Shown here piece after piece: positions 35,199-43,499 of a stretch of DNA of 64,000 nucleotides. The notes under the pieces were generated by a model, which saw only the letters and a list, made by a program, of their open reading frames with translations, was not told where the DNA came from and did not search any database. Numbering within the stretch: position 1 is the stretch's first letter; each line of letters opens with the position of its first letter. The position numbers were made by a program, and so were the translations under genes. The DNA is from Algoriphagus sp. CAU 1675 (GTDB lineage: Bacteria; Bacteroidota; Bacteroidia; Cytophagales; Cyclobacteriaceae), in the NCBI RefSeq assembly GCF_029222925.1, contig NZ_JARHUI010000003.1:355721-419720 (forward strand). Reading direction: 5' to 3'.

Positions 35199-35244
35199 CT
35201 GACTGTAGTTGAATTGGCCCAATTCCAAATACTTCTACAGTCAG
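35199..35244. promoter_or_regulatory. nested inverted repeats between nagB and the sugar MFS gene
   Basis: Outer arms CTGACTGTAG (35199-35208) and CTACAGTCAG (35235-35244) are perfect. Inside lies a second palindrome, GAATTGG (35211-35217), C, CCAATTC (35219-35225). The array starts 23 bases upstream of the transporter ATG. No T-run follows on the minus strand. Likely an operator for an amino-sugar regulator or a leader RNA structure; no regulator gene is present nearby. Confidence 0.55.
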
Positions 35245-35291
35245 AATTTTTAAATACCAAATTTTATGTCAGTTATCCAAAATTTTTCAGT

Positions 35292-36029
35292 TCAATGGTT
35301 GGAAAGTAAGGATGAGGAAAGCTTATCAAGAAAAACCTGACAATTTGAATGATTTTGAAGAATAGAAGCAGGATGGTCCGGAGTGACATTTCCTTCCAGG
35401 CAATCTTTTACTGCCTTTGCCTTTCTCTTATCCGGAACGGAACATATGATGGATTTGGATTTCATAATCTGCCGGATCGACATGCTGATTGCCTTTTCCG
35501 GAACAGCCTCCAAATTTGGAAACCAACCTTCTCCCAATTGCTGCATACGGCATGCATGATCCAATTCCACGACGATGTATGGTTTCTCTGTTTCAAAATC
35601 CGCAGGAGGATCATTAAATGCTAAGTGTCCATTTTCCCCAATTCCCACAAATACAAGGTCAATTGGGTTTTTGGAAATCAATTCAGATAGACGCTGACAT
35701 TCCTTTTCCGGGTCAGCTTCCCCATCGATCAAATGGTAAGCTTTTAAATCAGGAACATGGTTTATGAAGCGTTCCAAGAGATATTTTCTGAAGCTGGCAG
35801 GATGGGAAATCGGTAAGCCAATGTATTCATCTAAGTGAAAAATCTGGACCTTACTCCAGTCCATATCTTGTTCAGACAGAAGTTGCTTCAAAGTCTCAAA
35901 CTGGCTCGTTCCTGTAGCCAAAATGATATTGGCATATCCTTTTTGTTTCAAAGTTTCCTTGAGAAGATCGGCCCCGGTTTTTCCGGCAAGCTGTCCTAGA
36001 GTTTGCGGGTTTTCAGTGATTGTTATCAT
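35292..36029 (-). CDS. nagB: glucosamine-6-phosphate deaminase
   Basis: This 245-residue aldose-ketose isomerase/deaminase converts GlcN-6-P to fructose-6-P and ammonia. Sugar-phosphate motif ATGTSQFE (about 39-46), active-site region HLDEYIGLPISHPASFRKYL (about 66-85) with the catalytic Asp, and GIGENGHLAFNDPP (about 130-143) are all intact. It belongs to the amino-sugar run and starts 6 bases after the preceding 157-residue gene. Confidence 0.95.
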   Translation of the reverse strand: MITITENPQTLGQLAGKTGADLLKETLKQKGYANIILATGTSQFETLKQLLSEQDMDWSKVQIFHLDEYIGLPISHPASFRKYLLERFINHVPDLKAYHLIDGEADPEKECQRLSELISKNPIDLVFVGIGENGHLAFNDPPADFETEKPYIVVELDHACRMQQLGEGWFPNLEAVPEKAISMSIRQIMKSKSIICSVPDKRKAKAVKDCLEGNVTPDHPASILQNHSNCQVFLDKLSSSLLSNH

Positions 36030-36035
36030 TTTGGT

Positions 36036-36509
36036 TTATTGTAATTCTTCAAGTTTTGCTTCAAGATCGCTTTGTAAATCTTCATGTAAACTTCCCATTA
36101 AGCCTCGGATTTTCCCAATTTGAGAATCGTAAAGGTTTAAAATCACCGGATTTCGAAATTTCAAAAAACCGTAGTCCTTTAATTTTTCACAGAAATACAA
36201 AATACATTCTGCCTGGTCAGCCTTGTTTTTACTCAGTTTGAGGGCTTTGTTCAGTTTTCGGCGGATGGATTGGGAGGCTTTTTTAGCATAGTAGGAGTTT
36301 CCAGTATTTGCTGACTCGAATGCTTCATCTAATTCTTCTTTAACAGACTCCACAAAAAGACCCGGATCATCCCTTTCATTCATTTTAAAATAGAGGAAAG
36401 CTTTATTATCTCTATTTAATTTGGCTAGTTCAGTAATCAAGGAGACAAGCTCTTTTTCGGATAGGTAGCTTAATTCTTTTTTGAGTTGCGCCAGACTTGG
36501 AATCTGCAT
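36036..36509 (-). CDS. small helical protein, DUF6155-like
   Basis: This 157-residue protein starts MQIPSLAQLKKELSYLSEKE and is mostly helical and charged (KKASQSIRRKLNKALKLSKN), with no signal peptide or TM segment. The N-terminal pattern (LKKELSYLSEKELVSLITEL) is reminiscent of DUF6155, a small Bacteroidetes family of unknown function; the match is from memory and needs a profile search. It lies 6 bases before nagB and 16 bases after the DUF819 gene, so it is co-transcribed with the amino-sugar genes. Confidence 0.6.
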   Translation of the reverse strand: MQIPSLAQLKKELSYLSEKELVSLITELAKLNRDNKAFLYFKMNERDDPGLFVESVKEELDEAFESANTGNSYYAKKASQSIRRKLNKALKLSKNKADQAECILYFCEKLKDYGFLKFRNPVILNLYDSQIGKIRGLMGSLHEDLQSDLEAKLEELQ

Positions 36510-36525
36510 GAAAAGGTGAATTAAA

Positions 36526-37671
36526 TTAGACTAATTGAAATAGGTATATGGTCAACAAACCCCAGGCCGTACCGGTAACCATACTCAGAATAGCAAGCAA
36601 GACCGCATGGGGCATGAGATCCTTGCGATAGGCAGCCGTAACTGCAGGTGCGGTGGAAATCCCTCCCAAATTAGCCATAGAAGCAATAGGAACCCAAATC
36701 AGGTTGATTCCAAGCAGTTTTGCAACCAAAACCATCCCGATAAAATGCAGGAACAGCCAAACAATGACCAAGTTTATAAATGTCCAGGGAAGGCTTAAAT
36801 TATTGAAATCCAGCCGAAGACCTAAAATGGCCATCACCAAAACGATGGCCACAGCTCCTAATTGGAGTGAAAACCGTGTATTCCAATTGGAAACAAAATT
36901 TCCCAAAATCAATCCCAGAATGGAAAGAACGATAACCAAGTTCAAAAAGGAAAGGTCCAGAACATAAGTGATTCCTGTGAAACCCAAGAAAATGATTCCC
37001 ACAAAGATTGGTTTCAAAGCTTTTGTATGGTTTCTCTCATTTACCTCCAATGATTCAGGGAGCTCATCCTTGATTTTAAAAACAAGACTCAGCTTCTCCC
37101 CTTTCTTGATAAACTGGAACATTAAAAAAGTCCAAATATTGACCAGGATATTGTCAAGGACCAGAACGGAAAGGAACAGGTTTTCTGGAGTTTGGGCCAA
37201 TTCTTTGAGGATCAACTGACTTGTACTTCCCCCGATCCAGCCTCCAACTATTGGAGCTAGTCCTTTCCAATAGGAATCTTCCATGAACAGTTCCCAAGAT
37301 TGAGCATCTACTGTTCCATACCAATTCACCAGTAAAACCGGTAAAATGGCAATCAAAGCCGATCCGGCAACAAACAATATAATTGGTTTGATCCCAACCA
37401 TTGCCAATTGCTTAAAAGACAGGGCAGACATAACCGAAAGCAATGCTATAGGGATTACCAAATACATACTTAAACTGTGTATTGTCCCTTGAGAAAGGTC
37501 CAAACCAAAGGAATGTGTAAACAGTGCAGGGATCACATAAGCGAAAAGAATTGCTGGAAACCAATCTAAAACCTTCTGAACGACCTTATTTTTTACATGG
37601 CTGATTCTCAATACAAAAATCACTGTTGCCGCAACTATTACAAGAGAAACTATATCCAGCTTTCCCATCAT
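36526..37671 (-). CDS. DUF819 family membrane protein
   Basis: This 381-residue inner-membrane protein has about 10-11 TM helices. The DUF819 pattern is visible: N-terminal LDWFPAILFAYVIPALFTH (about 38-56), GGWIGGSTSQLILKEL (about 141-156) and C-terminal NLGGISTAPAVTAAYRKDLM (about 337-356). DUF819 proteins resemble secondary transporters but the substrate is not known. Its ATG overlaps the stop of the M20 peptidase gene by 4 bases, so the two are probably coupled: the peptidase may supply or use the transported compound. Confidence 0.9.
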   Translation of the reverse strand: MMGKLDIVSLVIVAATVIFVLRISHVKNKVVQKVLDWFPAILFAYVIPALFTHSFGLDLSQGTIHSLSMYLVIPIALLSVMSALSFKQLAMVGIKPIILFVAGSALIAILPVLLVNWYGTVDAQSWELFMEDSYWKGLAPIVGGWIGGSTSQLILKELAQTPENLFLSVLVLDNILVNIWTFLMFQFIKKGEKLSLVFKIKDELPESLEVNERNHTKALKPIFVGIIFLGFTGITYVLDLSFLNLVIVLSILGLILGNFVSNWNTRFSLQLGAVAIVLVMAILGLRLDFNNLSLPWTFINLVIVWLFLHFIGMVLVAKLLGINLIWVPIASMANLGGISTAPAVTAAYRKDLMPHAVLLAILSMVTGTAWGLLTIYLFQLV

Positions 37672-39188
37672 TCGAATTCTTGCAATAAGATACTCAAGCA
37701 GGTTTGGATTCCTTCCAGGTAATTTCCTATCCGGATATTCTCATTGGGAGCATGTATACTGTTGTCAGGATTGGGAATTCGTACCGAAACAGCAGGAACA
37801 TCCAATAAATTGACAAAGGGAGCCATGGGTTGAGAACCTCCCGTTTGCCTGGTTTTGACATAAAACCTATCAAATACATATTGCATTCCTCTTTCTAGCC
37901 ACATTCCAAAATCCGATTCCAAATCCGCCCGGAAAGCCATAGATCCTATTTTGTAGTGAAATGAGGCCAATTTTGGATACGTTCTTCTTTCCATTTCCGT
38001 AGGCTTTGTTCCGGCAATCAGATGAAAGCCCTGGGATTCTATAAAATCCTTCAGCATTTGTGCTTGACGCTCGGCAGGGGTTTCTTTTACAATCCTCATG
38101 TCAATCTCTGCAATTGCCTCAGAAGGGATCAATGTGCGGACATCTTCTTCTACCCAGGCTGCACGCATTCCGCGAATGTTTAGAGAGGGATATTGCATGG
38201 ATTCCTGATAACTATTCCCCACCTTTTCATTTTGGGCTATTCCCAAATCGGCATTGATGGTGTTTGGATCTTCAGGAACTGCAGCCATGGCCTTTTGATC
38301 CACCTCGGAAATGGCAACTCCACCATAAAACCCAGGGATTAACACTCTTCCATCCTCATCTTTCATAGCCGCAATCAATCGGGCTAAGTGAAAAACTGGA
38401 TTGGGAGCATAATTTCCGTACTGACCACTGTGTAGGTCATTTCTCGCACCAAAAACCTTAATGGTGGCGGTTACAATTCCACGTGCACCAAAGGAAAGGT
38501 TTGGAAGATTCGACAAATGCCTGGTTCCATCCATGATCAAAACCCCATCGGAATGGAATAAACCGAGATTTTCGGAAACTATTGTTTTGAGTTGTGGAGA
38601 GGAAAGTTCTTCCTGAAAATCCAAGATAAACTTTAGGTTCACACTGGGCTCTATACCCTTTTCCTTCAAAATTTTCAAGGCAGTCAAGAAAGCCATTGCC
38701 GGGCCTTTGGAATCTGACGCAGAGCGGGCAAATATTTTCCAGTCTGGATTGATTTCTCCATTCAAGCTTTCCCAAGGTATCTCAGAAAAGCCTCCATTAA
38801 TCTTTTCCTTCAAAACAGGTAAATACGGATTTTCCTGATCCCATGCAGAAGGATCAACAGGTTGACCATCAATCTGCATATATACCAAAACCGTCTTCTT
38901 GGCTGGGTTTGCAATGTCTTGGGCAAATAAATGAGGGATTCCTCCTGAACTCAAAACCTGTGTTTGATAACCCAAATTTTCCAATTGAGATTGGCACCAA
39001 TTGAGGTTTTCTTCTATCTGTTTTGGATCATTCCCATTGTTGGGAATCTGAAGAAATTCAGAAAATTCCTGTAAGGATGACCGAAGACCTTTCTCGGATT
39101 CAATTTTAATATCCTGTGGACTGAGTTGGGCAAATACCGAAAAATGTAAACCGGCAACAAGTACTAGAAAGCAAAACTTTTTTAACAT
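37668..39188 (-). CDS. secreted M20 family peptidase with a changed metal ligand
   Basis: This 506-residue protein has a signal peptide (1-20). It belongs to M20 but shows an unusual first metal motif: canonical HxD of the YGHYDVQPVD block reads MQIDGQPVDP (about 103-112), so the histidine ligand is Gln. The rest of the site is in place: SASDSKGP (about 155-162) with the bridging Asp, QEEL (about 192-195) with the catalytic and ligand Glu, HSDGVLIMDGT (about 211-221), DLHSGQYG in the dimerisation domain, and SIHAPNE near the C-terminus. It probably hydrolyses peptides or N-acyl amino acids with altered or single-metal use. It may be inactive. Confidence 0.87.
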   Translation of the reverse strand: MLKKFCFLVLVAGLHFSVFAQLSPQDIKIESEKGLRSSLQEFSEFLQIPNNGNDPKQIEENLNWCQSQLENLGYQTQVLSSGGIPHLFAQDIANPAKKTVLVYMQIDGQPVDPSAWDQENPYLPVLKEKINGGFSEIPWESLNGEINPDWKIFARSASDSKGPAMAFLTALKILKEKGIEPSVNLKFILDFQEELSSPQLKTIVSENLGLFHSDGVLIMDGTRHLSNLPNLSFGARGIVTATIKVFGARNDLHSGQYGNYAPNPVFHLARLIAAMKDEDGRVLIPGFYGGVAISEVDQKAMAAVPEDPNTINADLGIAQNEKVGNSYQESMQYPSLNIRGMRAAWVEEDVRTLIPSEAIAEIDMRIVKETPAERQAQMLKDFIESQGFHLIAGTKPTEMERRTYPKLASFHYKIGSMAFRADLESDFGMWLERGMQYVFDRFYVKTRQTGGSQPMAPFVNLLDVPAVSVRIPNPDNSIHAPNENIRIGNYLEGIQTCLSILLQEFE

Positions 39189-39276
39189 AAGGGGAAGAGT
39201 AAAGCAGTTGGAAGATAATGAATTTTCTTTTGCTTATGAGCCTTTGACTTTTTCGGAAAAAGGGCGAAAATACGCG

Positions 39277-39290
39277 TTGATTTACATCAA
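39277..39290. promoter_or_regulatory. perfect FNR-type box upstream of the sterol-desaturase gene
   Basis: TTGAT-TTAC-ATCAA matches the FNR/CRP-family consensus TTGAT-N4-ATCAA exactly. It also overlaps a longer dyad, TTGATTTA (39277-39284) with TAAATCAA (39295-39302). It lies between the M20 peptidase (minus) and the fatty-acid-hydroxylase gene (plus), about 69 bases upstream of the predicted start of transcription of the latter. Confidence 0.55.
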
Positions 39291-39315
39291 TAAATAAATC
39301 AATTCCACTAAAGTG

Positions 39316-39346
39316 TTGAATGCAATGTTCTGATTCAATAAGTTTA
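39316..39346 (+). promoter_or_regulatory. candidate promoter of the sterol-desaturase gene
   Basis: TTG at 39316-39318, 20-bp spacer, then TAAGTTTA at 39339-39346 (seven of eight positions of TAnnTTTG). The ATG follows 20 bases later, so the leader is short. Confidence 0.4.
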
Positions 39347-39365
39347 AAAGCTGATAATAAACCCA

Positions 39366-40616
39366 ATGGAAGCTTACGGAAAAATATTATTGATCGCCAT
39401 GCCGATATTTTTGGTACTGGTACTGTTTGAAAAATTCTGGGGAATCTGGAAAGGAAATGATACCGTGCCACTTAACGACATGATTTCCAGTCTTAGTTCA
39501 GGAATAACCAATGTCACAAAGGATGTACTTGGCTTAAGTATTGTAGTGATATCCTACGAGTGGCTTTATCATCAATTTGGCTTTTTTAAAATAGAAAGCT
39601 CCTGGTTGATCTATTTTATCGCGTTCATGGCCTTGGATTTTGCTGGATATTGGACCCATAGAATATCCCATGAGTACAATATTTTTTGGAACAACCATAT
39701 CATCCATCACAGCAGTGAGGAGTTTAATCTTGCCTGTGCCCTCAGACAGAGTATTTCTTCCATAGTCAAGATTTTCGCGGTTTTCTTACTACCGGCGGCC
39801 ATTCTTGGGGTACCAGCCCAAGTCATAGCCATTGTCGCTCCTTTGCACCTTTTCGCTCAGTTTTGGTATCATACCCGACATATTGGGAAAATGGGTTTGT
39901 TGGAAAAAATCATAGTAACTCCCTCCCACCACCGGGTTCACCATGCGATCAATCCTGAATATTTGGATAAAAACTACGGCCAGATTTTCATCTTTTGGGA
40001 CAAATGGTTTGGGACTTATCAAGAAGAAATGGATGATGTTCCAGCTGTTTATGGAGTCACTCGGCCGGTCCAAACCTGGAATCCAATTAAAATTAATTTT
40101 ATGCACCTCTGGCTTTTGATAAAAGATGCCTGGAGGGCAAAAAAATGGTCTGACAAATTTAAAATTTGGTTTATGCCCCTTGGTTGGAGGCCCAGCGAAG
40201 TAGCTGAAAAATATCCTGTCGATAAAATTCAGGACGTTTATCACTTTGAAAAATACAATCCGATTTTACCGAATGGACTTTTGGTCTGGAGCTTATTCCA
40301 ATTGTTCGCCCTCCTACTGTTAATCAGTTATCTTTTTGCAAACATCTCGGCAATTGGTGCTCCCGGAATTTTCATTTATGGGGGATTTGTCTTCCTAACT
40401 GTCTATGCCTATTCCGAATTGATGGACAGAAACCCAAAAGCTTGGATTTGGGAGAGCCTAAAATCAGCTTTTGGCCTGTATTTGGTGTTTTCTAGTGGAG
40501 ATTGGTTTGGTTTAAACACACAATTCCCAGGAATTCTTCCCATCTTCATATTCTATTTACTGATGTCCACAGGGTTCTCTGTTTGGTATTCATTTAGAAA
40601 ATTTATTACAACATAA
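39366..40616 (+). CDS. sterol desaturase/fatty acid hydroxylase superfamily membrane protein
   Basis: The protein has 416 residues. It has N-terminal TM helices and the di-iron histidine clusters HRISH (98-102), HIIHH (111-115) and HHRVHH (about 184-189). This is the bacterial branch that hydroxylates or desaturates lipids using molecular oxygen; the substrate (fatty acyl, hopanoid, ornithine lipid) cannot be told. C-terminal TM helices follow (about 300-400). An FNR-type box and promoter sit upstream. It is transcribed alone, divergent from the M20/DUF819 genes. Confidence 0.9.
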   Translation: MEAYGKILLIAMPIFLVLVLFEKFWGIWKGNDTVPLNDMISSLSSGITNVTKDVLGLSIVVISYEWLYHQFGFFKIESSWLIYFIAFMALDFAGYWTHRISHEYNIFWNNHIIHHSSEEFNLACALRQSISSIVKIFAVFLLPAAILGVPAQVIAIVAPLHLFAQFWYHTRHIGKMGLLEKIIVTPSHHRVHHAINPEYLDKNYGQIFIFWDKWFGTYQEEMDDVPAVYGVTRPVQTWNPIKINFMHLWLLIKDAWRAKKWSDKFKIWFMPLGWRPSEVAEKYPVDKIQDVYHFEKYNPILPNGLLVWSLFQLFALLLLISYLFANISAIGAPGIFIYGGFVFLTVYAYSELMDRNPKAWIWESLKSAFGLYLVFSSGDWFGLNTQFPGILPIFIFYLLMSTGFSVWYSFRKFITT

Positions 40617-40639
40617 AATATTGATTTATAATATTTTAA

Positions 40640-41761
40640 ATGAAGGAATTTCGACAGATAATACAGGCTTATGAAGTCTGCAAATCCGAAAATATAAAAG
40701 TAGCACTCGCTACCGTGGTGAAGGTCGACGGCTCTGCATATCGAAGACCTGGAGCCCGCATGTTGGTAACTGAAGAAGGGAATTTGACAGGCGCGATAAG
40801 CGGAGGTTGCTTGGAAGGCGATGCGCTTCGAAAGGCACAAGCTGTCATTTTCCAACAAAAATCCATGCTGGTAACCTACGATACCACAGATGAGGATGAT
40901 CAGAAGTTTGGGGTTGGCTTAGGTTGCAATGGGATCATTTATGTATTGATTGAGCCTATTGATTTCTCAGACCAGCAAAACCCTATTGAATTAATCATAA
41001 GAGCCACTTCCGATCGGAATCTTTCACTTTTGGTGACCCTTTTTTCCATGAAAAATTCCAAATCTGAACAAATTGGAACAGTTCTATTGAATAAGGATAG
41101 CAGGAAATTTGGAAACTGGGAAAAGAAAATTATCCAACCGGAAATGAGGGATTTCGTTCTTTCTGAACTGGAAAAGTTTGAAGGAAACTCAAACGAAATC
41201 AGGACCTACCCTGAATTGGATGAAATTTCCGTGTTTTTTGAGCTTATTAAACCTAGCACAAGGGTTCTGCTTTTTGGAGCCGGAAACGACACCTTACCTG
41301 TAGCCAAAATGGCTGAAATTCTAGGTTTTGAACTGATATTGATTGATGGTAGAAATAATTTGGCAACTCAATCAAGGTTTCCAACAGCTGAAGAGATTAT
41401 CCAAGGACCGGCTGAGGAGGTAGTGAATAAATTTGAAACAGACCCTCAGACTGTTGCTCTATTGATGACTCACAATTTTGAGTATGAAGTTATTGTTTTG
41501 GAAAAATTGCTAACCTGTATGATCCCCTACATTGGTATTTTGGGTCCAAAGCGAAAAACAGAGAAGCTTATACAAAGGTTGGAATCCAAAGGAATTCAGG
41601 TAACAACAGAGAATATTTACGCCCCAATTGGGCTGGAAATCGGAGCAGAAACTTCCGAAGAGATTGCACTGTCAATATTGGCTGAGATCAAAGCCGTATT
41701 GAATCAAAAGCAACCAATTTTCCTTAAGGACAAAACCGGTCCTATCCATGAAAAAGACTAA
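40640..41761 (+). CDS. XdhC/CoxF family molybdenum-enzyme maturation factor
   Basis: This 373-residue cytoplasmic chaperone has the XdhC_CoxI domain at its N-terminus (VDGSAYRRPGARMLVT, SGGCLEGDA, about 29-70) and a Rossmann-like C-terminal domain (VLLFGAGNDTLP, about 210-221). XdhC binds the molybdenum cofactor, promotes its sulfuration and inserts it in xanthine dehydrogenase-type enzymes. It overlaps the MocA-like gene by 14 bases, and a molybdo-hydroxylase pair lies 4 kb downstream, its likely client. Confidence 0.91.
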   Translation: MKEFRQIIQAYEVCKSENIKVALATVVKVDGSAYRRPGARMLVTEEGNLTGAISGGCLEGDALRKAQAVIFQQKSMLVTYDTTDEDDQKFGVGLGCNGIIYVLIEPIDFSDQQNPIELIIRATSDRNLSLLVTLFSMKNSKSEQIGTVLLNKDSRKFGNWEKKIIQPEMRDFVLSELEKFEGNSNEIRTYPELDEISVFFELIKPSTRVLLFGAGNDTLPVAKMAEILGFELILIDGRNNLATQSRFPTAEEIIQGPAEEVVNKFETDPQTVALLMTHNFEYEVIVLEKLLTCMIPYIGILGPKRKTEKLIQRLESKGIQVTTENIYAPIGLEIGAETSEEIALSILAEIKAVLNQKQPIFLKDKTGPIHEKD

Positions 41762-42341
41762 GCTGAAAACCGGAATTATAATTTTAGCCGCAGGCTCTTC
41801 TTCAAGATTGGGACAGCCCAAACAATTGATTCAATTCAAGGGAAAATGTTTACTCCAAAATGCAATAGAAGCAGCACAGAGAAGCAAATCAGATCATTTG
41901 GTAGTTGTTTTGGGCTTTAATCCCGAATTGATCAAAACAGGATTTGATTCAGGAACTGTGCCCTATGTTGTAAATAATAACTGGAGCAATGGGATGGCTT
42001 CTAGTATCCAAACAGGATTAAATTTTTTACTTTCGAAAGGAGAACTTGATCAGGTGGTTTTGATGCTTTGTGATCAACCCCATGTCACTAGCAGTCTTAT
42101 TGACCAATTGATAGAGAAAAAAGAGGAATCAAAAAAAGGAATTATTGCTTCTTATTATTCTGGGACCTTGGGAGTACCAGCACTTTTTGAAAAAAAATAT
42201 TTTCCGAAATTATTCGAATTGGAAGGCGCTGAAGGAGCAAGAAAAATAATTGCACAAAACCCGGAAGATCTTGCTCCAATTCAATTTTCTTTAGGAGAGA
42301 TTGATGTAGACACTGCAGAAGACTTGGAAAAATTAAAGTAG
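41748..42341 (+). CDS. MocA-like molybdenum cofactor cytidylyltransferase (NTP transferase family)
   Basis: This 197-residue protein has the NTP-transferase motif ILAAGSSSRLGQPKQL (about 13-28) and the VLMLCDQPHVT metal/substrate segment (about 104-114). MocA transfers CMP to molybdopterin to give the MCD cofactor used by xanthine-dehydrogenase-family enzymes. It overlaps the xdhC stop and is co-transcribed. GTP specificity (MobA) cannot be ruled out by sequence, but the neighbour enzymes favour the CTP-type. The gene is convergent with the cysteine desulfurase gene, 9 bases apart. Confidence 0.9.
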   Translation: MKKTKLKTGIIILAAGSSSRLGQPKQLIQFKGKCLLQNAIEAAQRSKSDHLVVVLGFNPELIKTGFDSGTVPYVVNNNWSNGMASSIQTGLNFLLSKGELDQVVLMLCDQPHVTSSLIDQLIEKKEESKKGIIASYYSGTLGVPALFEKKYFPKLFELEGAEGARKIIAQNPEDLAPIQFSLGEIDVDTAEDLEKLK

Positions 42342-42350
42342 CCTATTCTT

Positions 42351-43499
42351 CTACTCCCCTCTTAACTCCTCCAAAACTTTTTTTATCCACTCCAACGTAA
42401 AATCAATATCTGACTCTTGGGTGTTTTGACCTAGACTGAAGCGTACAGATGCTCTCCCCAAATCAGCTGGAAGTCCCATTGCTTCTAGTACATGGCTAGG
42501 CTTGGGTGATATGGAAGTACAGGCAGAACCAGAACTCACGGCCACTTTCCTGTTTATTTTTTGGAGTAAATCCACTCCTTCAACATCAGCAAATGCCACA
42601 TTACACACATGGCTTAAACGCATTGAAGGATTTCCATTGAGGAAGGTGCCCGGAATTTCTAAAAGTCCTTTTTCCAGTTTATCCCTTAAGATCAGCAACC
42701 TTTGGGCATCTTTCTCCAACTTTTCAGTTCTTATCTCAGCAGCTTTTCCAAAGCCAATAATTGCCGGAACATTCAAAGTACCGCTACGCATACCCTTTTC
42801 GTGCCCCCCACCGTGTATTTGAGCCAGTGGCTTTGGCAAAGGGTGATTGTGACGTACGTATAAAGCGCCAATACCTTTTGGACCATAAAGTTTGTGTGCT
42901 GAAATCGCCATTAAATGGATACCATTTACATCGATGGGTATTTTTCCGGCGGCCTGAACCCCATCAGTGAAAAATATCAGATTCCTTTCTTCTGCTATCT
43001 TTGAAATAGTTTTAATGGGATGAATCACACCAGTTTCATTGTTGGCCCACATCAAACAAATCATCTTGGAATGAGGTAAAATAGCCTTTTCCAATTCCTT
43101 CAAATTGATTTCACCTTGTCGATTTACAGGTAGATAAGTTACTTCTGCCCCACATTTTTCAAGCTCAGCGAAAGTATCCAATACGGCTTTATGCTCTGTT
43201 TGACAAGTAATGTAATGTTGCTTTTCACTTCTTCCATAAGCCTCAAAAATCCCTTTAATAGCCAAATTAATCGACTCGGTTGCACCAGAAGTAAAGATGA
43301 TCTCCTTTGATTTAGCCTGAATGAGTTGCGCAATTTTTTCACGAGCCTCTTCTACTGCATTTTCAGCCATCCATCCATAAGGATGACTTTTACTTGCAGC
43401 ATTTCCAAAATGAAGGTCAAAAAAAGGAAGCATTGCATCCACAACCTCGGTGGCACAAGGAGTGGTGGCATTGTAATCTAAATAAACGGGATAATTCAT
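42351..43499 (-). CDS. cysteine desulfurase (NifS/IscS type)
   Basis: The start ATG at 43499 (MNYPVYLDYNATTPC) is the natural family start; a TTG at 43535 would add 12 residues. With ATG it has 382 residues. It has PLP-binding Lys203 (SAHKLYGPKG) and the active-site Cys327 in SSGSACTS. The enzyme takes sulfur from cysteine and forms a persulfide; it serves Fe-S, molybdenum cofactor or tRNA sulfur. Its neighbours are molybdenum genes (XdhC, MocA on the other strand), so supply of the Mo sulfido ligand is a possibility. It is not part of an isc or suf cluster here. Confidence 0.93.
   Translation of the reverse strand: MNYPVYLDYNATTPCATEVVDAMLPFFDLHFGNAASKSHPYGWMAENAVEEAREKIAQLIQAKSKEIIFTSGATESINLAIKGIFEAYGRSEKQHYITCQTEHKAVLDTFAELEKCGAEVTYLPVNRQGEINLKELEKAILPHSKMICLMWANNETGVIHPIKTISKIAEERNLIFFTDGVQAAGKIPIDVNGIHLMAISAHKLYGPKGIGALYVRHNHPLPKPLAQIHGGGHEKGMRSGTLNVPAIIGFGKAAEIRTEKLEKDAQRLLILRDKLEKGLLEIPGTFLNGNPSMRLSHVCNVAFADVEGVDLLQKINRKVAVSSGSACTSISPKPSHVLEAMGLPADLGRASVRFSLGQNTQESDIDFTLEWIKKVLEELRGE

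Noticed and set aside
39106..39471. 121-codon minus-strand frame across the M20/hydroxylase intergenic region
   Set aside because: Covers the FNR box and promoter region and two gene starts; Ser/Phe-rich shadow composition.
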